DNA from: Heterohyrax brucei
Lineage: Eukaryota; Chordata; Mammalia; Hyracoidea; Procaviidae
Reading direction: 5' to 3'
Length of the DNA stretch: 64,000 bases
Assembly: GCA_028571685.1 (NCBI GenBank)
Contig: CM053143.1
Span: 253,001-317,000, forward strand
The notes beneath the pieces were generated by a model. It ran no database searches and was not told the origin of the DNA. It saw nothing but the letters and a program-made list of their open reading frames with translations. The position numbers and the translations under genes were made by a program. Below, piece by piece: positions 56,009 through 64,000 of the stretch. Position 1 is the stretch's first letter. Each line of letters starts with the position of its first letter.

Positions 56009-57057
56009 GCAGCCTGTTACAGTACTGGCACCTAGCAGCAGGATTCTGCTTAATGGCAGCAAATTAGAAGGTAAAGTTTGAAATTTTCTATCTCAAGAAA
56101 GGCTTAAGTTTAAGTACTAGAACTGTATACTTCAGAAGCTGGCCTCTGGGGTCATGGCTGGTTGGCATGACAGGATCTAACAGAGAGGAGGGATCGTAAA
56201 AGACCACACTGTGGACAATTATTTTTAAACTTCAGAATTATGTAAAAATTGCTCAGGGGTGCTTGTAAACAAGCAGATTCCTATGTCACATCTCTGTGAT
56301 AATAAATTTATTTTATGTTACCAGGATGTGCTTATTAACAAACTTCCTAAATATCTAAGTTCTACTCTGACCTCTAGCGTTGCTATGAGTTGGACACGAC
56401 TCAGCAGCAGTGAGTTAAACATCTAAGTAGGTGGTAAAATGATGCATTGAAACTCTAAATCACAGACTTCAAAGATTACAACAAATAATTCCTGAATGAT
56501 AGGTATAGTAAAAATGGTCTGGGTATAGCCTAACCAATAAGTAACTCTAATGCTTTTATAGATTAAAAACCTATTCTGCTTTCTTCTAAGTGGATAGATC
56601 GTGACATGACTTGATTTTGCCTTTTGCAGACATGCTGTGAATACGTCCATGGAAACAGACAAAAAGACATGGGAAAAAAGTTATTCCAGATGACAGCTTC
56701 ATTGTGGTGAAAATCACCTGTTCTCATCTGACTTCATACAGTATTCAGGAGACAATGAACGATCTGCTTGTAGAGTCACTACTCCACAGTTGTTGACAGG
56801 TAGTATCTGAAGTCAAAGCACTGCTTCCCTCATGATTTCATTACAAGTGAAATGAAAGGGATGACTTTTCATCATTGGTTTATCCTAATGTGTCTGTTTT
56901 AGTATCCATGTTACGGCAGTAACAGGTACTATATAAATATACAACTAGCTAGGAAGAAATCACTTTATTAGATAATCTAATTTCTCCCTAGTCCGCCCAA
57001 TGTTAACAATGACTAAAGCTCTCACTCACTAGTTAGACCAGTAATACTGTGATAGTT
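56009..57057. other. Mostly unrecognised, one SINE tail fragment
   Basis: 56356-56412 (TTCTACTCTGACCTCTAGCG, GAGTTGGACACGACTCAGC) is an AfroSINE tail piece. The rest shows nothing I can name. Confidence 0.5.
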
Positions 57058-57540
57058 AAGGTTGTATGTCAACTTGGCTGGACTATGATTCTCAGTGGCT
57101 TGTCAGTAATCACATGATTTGGCAGTTATGTAATGATATGATCAGTTTCCATGATGAGGCCTTCTATGAACATCTAATCAACTGAAAGCAGTTTCCTTGG
57201 AGGTATAGCCTGCCTCTAGCATGTAAATGGATGTTCCAGAAAAACTCTTACTCTGGTTCCTGCATCATCATCTGATGTTCAATTCTTGGAACTTGTGTTA
57301 GCAGCCTACCTTCTGATCTTGGAAACAGCCTGGGAACCAGCACTCTGCCATCTGAACTTCCTATCTTGGGTTCATCAGCCTGGCAGCTACATAAGCCAGG
57401 AGAAGGCTGGAGCCTGATGTCTGAGCCACAGACTTGGGATATGCCAACCTTTACCAAGTGTTTGAGCAATTTCTTTGAAATAAATCTAAAAGATATAAGT
57501 TCTCTCTACAGGATATACGGGCATGTGCAGTCAGGTCCCC
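57058..57540 (+). repeat. Old LTR-like interspersed repeat (family uncertain)
   Basis: GATAGTTAAGGTTGTATGTC, AACTTGGCTGGACTATGATT, CATCTAATCAACTGAAAGC and a late GAAATAAATCTAAAAG A/T-rich signal region follow a widespread old mammalian LTR-like repeat. Name not certain. Confidence 0.4.
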
Positions 57541-57861
57541 GCCCTTTCCACCAATTTGTGCATTTATAGGGAAAACCCAAATCTCTGACTACAATAATAA
57601 TGTTATTTAGCTCTAAGCCTCACTAGGATTTGAAGCGTTTGAAAAGACTGTCAGGTCTCTTCTGCTCTCATCAGTGACTAGCTGTTACTGAAAAACACTC
57701 TTTACTCTCCTTTATCGGGGGGCGGGGGACTGGGTAACAAGTCATTTAATGTAGCACTAACACCCAGAGTGTTCATGTGTTTGATTCCTGTATTAAATTT
57801 CTTTTTTGAACAAAAAACCAGAATTGTACTTCACACATACTAGGAGTTAGGCAGCCTTCTT
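57541..57861. other. Unrecognised sequence
   Basis: Contains the G-rich patch CGGGGGGCGGGGGAC at about 57716-57730. Nothing else supported. Confidence 0.5.
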
Positions 57862-58050
57862 AGGTGGTGGAAAAAGTTAACAGGCTCAGTTGCTAACCAA
57901 AGGATGGTTCAGCTTCACCCAGAGACATCTGATCAGAAAGACCTGGTGCTCTACTCCTGAAAAATCAATCATTAAAAGCTCTGTGGGGCACAGATACACT
58001 CTGATACATAGGTGGTTGGCATGAGGCAGAATTGACTCCGTGACAGCTGG
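57862..58050 (+). repeat. AfroSINE, decayed
   Basis: GTTAACAGGCTCAGTTGCTA, AGCTCTGTGGGGCACAG and AGAATTGACTCCGTGACAGC in the plus-strand order. Confidence 0.75.
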
Positions 58051-58849
58051 TAGAAACTGAGCACTCTGTTGAAAATATGGAATGTAATCATGAAAAAAGA
58101 CTTCTGTGCCTTTTTTGAGCTTATAGTAGAGAAGGGGGTACAGAAAAACAACATATTATGCATTGGTTATAGGAGTGTAGGACAGCTCGGAAGAACACAG
58201 AAATATAGAGATAAACAGCCAGTTCTGACTGGCATGGTCAGAGAAAGTGTTCTAGAGGAAGAAACCTCTCAGCTGACCCATAAAGGATGAGTAGGAGTGG
58301 GGTAGGTAAATGCAGATGGAAAAGAGCTTCCAGTGAGAACGGCACCCTGTTTGAAGACCTGGAGCCAGGAAACACGGGGAGAGAAAGAAAGTATTTTTGC
58401 ATCGTTTATACGTAGGTCCCCGATGTAATGCCACCCCAGACCCCTACAGCTACATACGTTCTCTCCCCATTTGGGCCCTGTCCCTTCCTTCTGGTTGCTA
58501 CTCTTACCCCTACTGTGGTTACTGATATTAATCTCTTACAAAGGGCTTTTACATCTGCTTCTCTACTTTTATTTCAGGCAAACGAAATCTGTAGCAGGCA
58601 GGATAATTCACCTTTGCACTAATTCACCAGTCCATGCACTAATTCTCAGAGCCTGTGAATATATAAGGTTACATGACAAACAGGATTTAAGGTTGCAGAT
58701 AGAACTAAGGTTGTTAACCTTCTGACATGATAGAGAGATTATTGTGAGTTTTGAGAGTAGAACTAATCTAATCACATGATCTTGCTCTTTCTCTTTATAA
58801 AAACAGAAGTCTGTTTTTATAAAAATACTCTTTACTATTTTTATTGTTG
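58051..58849. other. Mostly unrecognised
   Basis: 58210-58390 (AAAGTGTTCTAGAGGAAG, GACCCATAAAGGATGAGTAG) may be a very old L2-like repeat. No gene supported. Confidence 0.4.
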
Positions 58850-59110
58850 TAAAAATACACACAACACACTATTTGCCACTTCCACATCTTTCACTTGTAG
58901 AATTCAGTAACACTAATTACATCAGTTATGTTGCGCAACCATTACCAACATCCATTGCCAAACTTTCCATCACAATAAACAGAAACACAAAGCTTCTTAA
59001 ATAATGATTTCACCCTTCCTTCCACCTCTGGTAATCACTCTGAAACTCTGATCTCCATATATTTGACTATTCTAGGTATTTCGTGTTAGTGAAATGAAAC
59101 ATTTGTCGTC
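58850..59110 (+). repeat. Ancient L1-type untranslated-region repeat (tentative)
   Basis: TAGAATTCAGTAACACTAAT, GTTGCGCAACCATTACCAAC, TGGTAATCACTCTGAAACTC and ATTTGACTATTCTAGGTATT follow a common eutherian repeat associated with L1. Confidence 0.45.
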
Positions 59111-59139
59111 TCGTGATTTAGTTACTTTGCTCAGCATAG

Positions 59140-59515
59140 AAGCTAAACAGGGGGACAGAAATGTGAAAAGGACTCCACCTACCGTTGCTGGCTTTGAAGT
59201 GGGCCAGGAGCCAAAGAATGTGGTAGCCTCTAGAAGCTGGCAATGGCCCTCAACTTACAACCAGCAATAAAACTGAGACCTTGACCCAACCACAGAGATG
59301 AATTCTGTCAACAGCCTGATGAACAGAAAGCTGATTCTCTTCTGGAACTTCTAAAAAGAAAGCAGCCTGTCAAAAAGCTGATTTTAGGCAAATAAGATCC
59401 ATACTGGACTTCTGATTCATAAAATGATAAGATAATCAATTTGTGTTATTTTAAGCTAAGTTTGTGGCAATTTGTTATAGTAGTAATAGAAAACAAATAC
59501 AAAAACATTATCTTG
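59140..59515 (+). mobile_element. MLT1-like MaLR LTR, 3-prime part
   Basis: GGGCCAGGAGCCAAAGAATG, CTAGAAGCTGGCAATGG, then TTTAAGCTAAGTTTGTGGC, AATTTGTTATAGTAGTAATA and GAAAACAAATAC match the MLT1 end. Confidence 0.6.
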
Positions 59516-60388
59516 AAAATGATACATTTTCTAGGGAACCTGGGATTGTCTAGACTTCAGGGTTACATCCTATTTCTTATGTACTGCACCCTAGAGACAA
59601 GCAGTGTGCAAGTGATTTCAGAGCAGTTTTGGACATGCAAAAGTTATTATTTCTTTTTAGTATTCTTTTTTAAGGAACAGTCTCCAGCAACTTCAAAGGA
59701 AAGTCATTTGTGTGGTTCTAAAATACGCTTCAACTGTGGACTACTGGTATGAGCCCCAAAGGAGGCCCCTTTCTTTTAGGTTTCTTCTTTAAGGCAGGAT
59801 ACATGCTCTGCCCTCCTAGAGCACTATCCCACATGCTTTGTGAGAAAGCTTCTATCTGTCCACTTCAGCACTGGAGTGTTAACCTTCATGCTCTGAAACC
59901 TAAAGTCCAGAGTCTCCAAGTCATGCTCTTAAACCCAGAGGATCTCGAAGATCCTCTAACCATTTTACCGACTGGGGAGAAGAGCAAGGGGGCAGGGGCA
60001 GTAAAAGCGATAGAATCTTAACTAGTTAGGTCACCTGATGGTGTCTTATGACTTCTCAGTGTTTCCTATAAGTCATTCACATTAGGATGGATTTCCTGTC
60101 ACCCTACCTTACACAACTACAGAGATAGAAAAGGAAGAAAGTCTTCATGAGTAAAAGCCTGTTTGTTTACCTCAAATTTTAATATGGAGTCAAAGACACC
60201 TCTGTTCTTTTCTTCTTTTGGAGGAATTCACCACAAAATGATAAAAATCTGAAAAAAAAAACAAAAAACCTTGGATGGCTTCAGAAGTCAGTGTTACTCC
60301 AAACAATAATATACAAAGGAAGGCTAACAAATACAGTAAAGATTACAGTACAAGAAGACCCAGAGTTTTCTCCTTGCCATAGAGGCGT
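59516..60388. other. Unrecognised sequence
   Basis: No gene or repeat recognised. Short frames at 59441-59752 and 59749-60021 show no domain. Confidence 0.5.
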
Positions 60389-60790
60389 TGTTAGGGACTG
60401 GGTTTCAAGACGCGACACAGTTTTTTATTAAAAATATGTCCAATAAAAAGAGGCTGGTGTAGCAGGGACACACTCCAAACTACACGGAGCAAGAGGCAGC
60501 CTGGAGTAACTTTTTCATACAGTATTTATAAGCCATTAGACTACAAAGCAGGGAGGGAGAGCTGATCCTTGCCTTGATTTGTTGAGGCCACCTGGAGTTT
60601 TGTAGGTTGTAAAATGTAGTCATTAGGAATGTTTTCTTTGCAGATTGCGGTCCAGGGTCAAGAGGTTATCCGCAAGGCTGTTTCTAAGCTTCAAGGCTGT
60701 CTCCAGGCTCTGTTTTGTGTCAGGTGTTAAGCAATCTATGGTAATTCCTGTTTTTCTCTGCTAAATTTCCTGAGGTCTTTTATCTTAATA
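60389..60790 (-). mobile_element. Probable solo LTR of an endogenous retrovirus (not MaLR)
   Basis: Read on the minus strand it has the layout of an LTR: a U3-like part, a TATAAATA box (complement of + strand around 60523-60530), then about 100 nt downstream an AATAAA signal (complement near 60426-60431), a short GC-containing R/U5-like part, and an end in CA (60389-60390). The left boundary on the minus strand and a TSD could not be fixed. No internal retroviral genes are seen. Confidence 0.5.
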
Positions 60791-61329
60791 ACTTGAATCT
60801 TTACTGCACTCTTCCTCAAAAGTAGAGTTGCTTATGTCTCATTTTAACAGTGTATGCTGCCATACAGCGCAAATAAAGCTGAAAAAACAGCACAATTTTC
60901 CAGTGTAAATAGTGTTCACTGAAGACAAAGCCATTTAGTCTTTTGGATCCAAGAGATTAAATAGACCAAGGTACCTTTGATAAGGTGGGGATTATTTCCG
61001 AACATTTAGTGGTTCCACAGAGTGATGAGAGTTAGATTTTAAGTAAGAAAATATGAAAATGACACCACTGCAGGAAGTAGTATAGCGATGGAACAGAAAG
61101 GGGAAGAGAAACTCTACATTCTGAGCATCTTACAAATGTCAATCTCTGGAGGACAGTGCAAAAAATGTGCACATATATATGCACAACTTTTTAGCGTCAG
61201 ATGTTTGACTGTGAACAGAGGTCAAATTTTGCTTAGTTTGTCTTCTGTGCTCTCAGCTATACATAAAATTCTTAAATTGTTGAATTAGGATTGCTGAGAT
61301 GGTTTAAAATGAATAAGTAGAAATAATGA
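60791..61329. other. Unrecognised sequence
   Basis: Nothing supported. Confidence 0.5.
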
Positions 61330-62440
61330 CTACAGATACATACGGTATCACTACTAAGAAAAAGAAAGGAAGAAAAACAGGAACAAGAAAGAAGGTAAAC
61401 AAAAATATCACCATTGAAGAGAAAACCTATAAAGCCTACGACCTATAAAAATATGAATTCTAAAGCCTTACTGAAATTATTTTTAAAAAATTAAACTAGA
61501 AATCTAAGAGTTTAGGGAAGACATGTCAAGACTAGAGGAAAAAAATAAAGCTGTGATTAAACTAAGGATAAAAATCAAATAAAACCAATACAGAAAGGAA
61601 GACCACATCAGAACCAACTCAAAGGAGAATAAAAGAGAATACTAAAGCACAGTAAATGATACAGAGGAGAGGACTGAGAAAAGTGTGTCTAATAAAATGT
61701 AGTGAGAAAGAACATAAAAGATCAGCAGAAAACATACATATGGAAGAGAAAGATAATACAATATATGCATAATTGTTGTCACTGAAGAAGAAACCTAAAC
61801 AAATGAAAGACAAACTAATTTAACCACACAATTAAAAAAAAAAAAACTTTCTAAAACTAAAGCTAATTAGAGTCCATATATTACAACACTACATTCTATC
61901 CTAGGAAAACCTTATATGGAATGACTATAGCAACACATATTCAGATACCTTATTGAATTCAAACATCAAGGAAATAATCCTTGTAGCACTGGCTAAAGAA
62001 AAAGATTACATATAAAGAATTAAACTTCTGTTCAACTTCATACTTCTCCATAAATATCAGAAGACTGAGGGAATACGATACAGTTCTCAAGAAAAGAATT
62101 AAAAACTCATTAATTTTGTGATTAAGGTCAAAACCCTACATATTTCTAAACATATAGTAACTCCAGGAATATAGTTAGCATCAACTATTTGTCAAATGTA
62201 CTGTGGAATAAGTTTTATAAAACCAACTAATAGATGGTAAGACCGTGGCAAAATGATCAGCTCTGAATCCATTTAAATATAGGGTTAACACTAAAACTCT
62301 GCTACAGATCAAGAGCAGAAAGTAAATGTTTCAAATGATGAAAAGGTAGAACTAATGCTAATAATGCAAATTGGGACTGGAAGAAATAATATATTAGGTA
62401 GTGGTAATGACTGCATTTTTTTAATTAAAAATGAAAAATG
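61330..62440 (+). mobile_element. HAL1-like remnant (ancient L1 relative)
   Basis: A-rich sense strand with the order GAAAGACAAACTAATTTAAC, AAAACTTTCTAAAACTAAAG, ACACTACATTCTATCC, CTATAGCAACACATATTCAG and AATATCAGAAGACTGAGGG, matching the ORF1-type region of HAL1 elements. No frame remains. Confidence 0.55.
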
Positions 62441-62614
62441 ATACTATCAGTAAAGCAACACTGGGTCACATACTTACAACTTGATCACTGTGTGATATAG
62501 AAACAGACTTGAAATAATTTAAGCATTTTTTGTCTTAGACAAAAGATGATCATATTTCAAATTAAGCTTTTCAAAAGCATTCCGTGTTCAAAGAGATTAG
62601 ACAAATCTCTAGCA

Positions 62615-62830
62615 CTTGTTAGGTTGCTAAGTGCCATCAAATCTAGTACAACTCATAGTGGCCCTATATGCAACAGAATGAAACACTCTCTAGTCCTGTG
62701 CCATTCTCCCAGTCATTGCTGTTTGAGCCTATTGTTGAGACACTGTATCAGTCCACCTCAGTGAGGGTCTTCCTATTTTTCACTGACCCTCCACTTTACC
62801 AAGCATGAAACCCTTTCAGCCCAATTAAAT
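62615..62830 (-). repeat. RTE 3-prime-end fragment
   Basis: TTAGGTTGCTAAGTGCCATC, AACAGAATGAAACACTCTC, CACTGTATCAGTCCACCTC and CTTTACCAAGCATGAAACC are the reverse complement of the RTE tail, with no SINE head. Confidence 0.78.
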
Positions 62831-63175
62831 TCTTCCTGGAACAAGGTAAAGCATTAAGGAATCAACGAATATCTTAAAAATTTTATCAATATCTATCTAA
62901 AACGTTTTAGGCTTTTTGTCTTTTCCCCTTACTGACACTTCACCTTTCCTCCAAACACCCTTGCTGGGTTAAAGAATTGAATCTAGTTTTGAATCACTTC
63001 CCATGTTATTACCTTTAAAAAAGAGTTCTTATTGCTTTGTTAGACAATTACTTTTTTTGGAAAACTACATCTGGTAATGCACACTGATAGACTACATAAA
63101 ATATTGCATGCTAGTTGTTGTTTGAACATTCATTTATGTAACTGTATACGTCGACAGAATTTCAAAATAATTCCA
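62831..63175. other. Unrecognised sequence
   Basis: AT-rich. Nothing supported. Confidence 0.5.
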
Positions 63176-64000
63176 CACTCACCTTACACAAAAATGAACT
63201 CCAGCTGGATAAAAGACCTAAATATCAAACCTAAAACGATAAAGCACATCCAAGAAAAGGTAGGAACAACAATGGAAGTTTTAATACACAATGAGGACAG
63301 ACTCCAAAATCTGTCAAACAAACCACAATCAACTGAAGAGAAAATAGATAAATGGGAACTATTAAGAATCAAACACTTTTGCTCATCCAAAGACTTTATT
63401 AATAGAATTAAAAGAATACCCACAGAATGGGAAAAAATATTTGGCAATTCTATGTCAGACCAATGCCTGATGTCCATAATCTGTAAGATACTAGAAAATA
63501 TCAGTAAGAAGAAGATAAACCATCCAATTAAGCGATGGGCAAAGGAGATGGACAGACATTTCACTGAAGAGGAGATTCAGGCAGCCAAAAAACACAAATG
63601 GACATGTTCACGATCTTTAGTTATTAAAGAATTCAAATCAAGATGACAATGAGATACCATCTCACCCCAACAAGATTGGCCATGATCCAGAAAATACAAA
63701 ACAACAAATGCTAGACAGGCTGTGGAGAAAGTGGAACCCTCCTAAACTGTTGGTGGGGTTGCAAAATGGTCCAGCCTCTTTGGAAGGCAATCTGGCGCTT
63801 CCTTAAAAAAAATGGATATCGATATACCATTTGACCCGGTAATTCCACTACTTGGAATATATCCTACAGAATCAAGGCCTTTCACACCAACAGACACATG
63901 CATGAGAATGTTTATCACAGCACAGTCCACAATAGCAAAAAGATGGAATCAACCCAGATGCCCAACAACAGAAGAATGGATAGGTAAACTATGGTACATA
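63176..64000 (+). mobile_element. 5-prime-truncated L1, runs off the window
   Basis: Begins in the ORF2 C-terminal third (frame readable at 63077-63646: MEVLIHNEDRLQNLS, KWELLRIKHFCSSKDFINRI, NHPIKRWAKEMDRHF). It is very similar to FL over the same part and retains CGA where FL has its TGA stop at 22339, although later stops and shifts break it. The 3-prime UTR and any TSD lie outside. Confidence 0.9.

Noticed and set aside
61330..62440. A new A-rich coding gene
   Set aside because: The order of segments fits a decayed HAL1 element, and no frame longer than chance remains.

Overview
The window is mammalian nuclear DNA from an afrotherian (elephant, hyrax, sirenian, aardvark, tenrec group). 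The reasons are dozens of tRNA-derived SINEs of the AfroSINE type (one end starts near a GGAGCCCTGGTGG-like box, the other carries ACTCATAGTGACCCTATAGG-like sequence), RTE/BovB-type LINEs whose 3-prime tails resemble the SINE tails, and one long intronless class A receptor with clear mammalian orthology. The species cannot be resolved from the sequence alone.

The only convincing cellular gene is NPY2R (neuropeptide Y receptor Y2), a single coding exon at 2948-4096 on the + strand, preceded by splice acceptors and followed by several AATAAA signals. Everything else I can name is transposon-derived, and the rest is unrecognised intergenic sequence.

5-13 kb: old repeats, a fold-back (palindromic) mariner at 7288-7848, an RTE at 9238-10128, then a nested block. 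There an ancient minus-strand L1 contains an RTE, the RTE contains a mariner with transposase remains, and the mariner contains a 5-prime-truncated L1. Target-site duplications (TSDs) mark several of the joins.

13.4-31.8 kb: a Russian doll of L1s. Host L1 'H' (13451-14818, 25361-27118, 28159-31782) was split by a truncated L1 'M' (14819-16677, 23919-25360). M was split by a full-length L1 'FL' (16678-23902) with a perfect 16-bp TSD. FL keeps a complete ORF1 (319 aa), and its ORF2 is spoiled by only four small lesions. A separate L1 3-prime fragment (27119-28158) sits in H, and H also carries a local copy of its own ORF2 sequence.

31.8-64 kb: MaLR-type LTRs, AfroSINEs, ancient L1/MIR/HAL1 remains, and an unrecognised tandem repeat of about 505 bp with nearly six units (40957-44758), itself interrupted by an L1. 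Further on are a minus-strand RTE carrying a second copy of the fold-back mariner, an endonuclease scrap of a + strand RTE/BovB, a probable solo LTR of another retrovirus class near 60.4 kb, and a truncated L1 running off the right edge.

The strongest candidates for something little described are the ~505-bp tandem repeat, the fold-back mariner family (two copies sharing one junction), and the 199-bp duplicated YY1-bearing blocks in the FL L1 promoter region.
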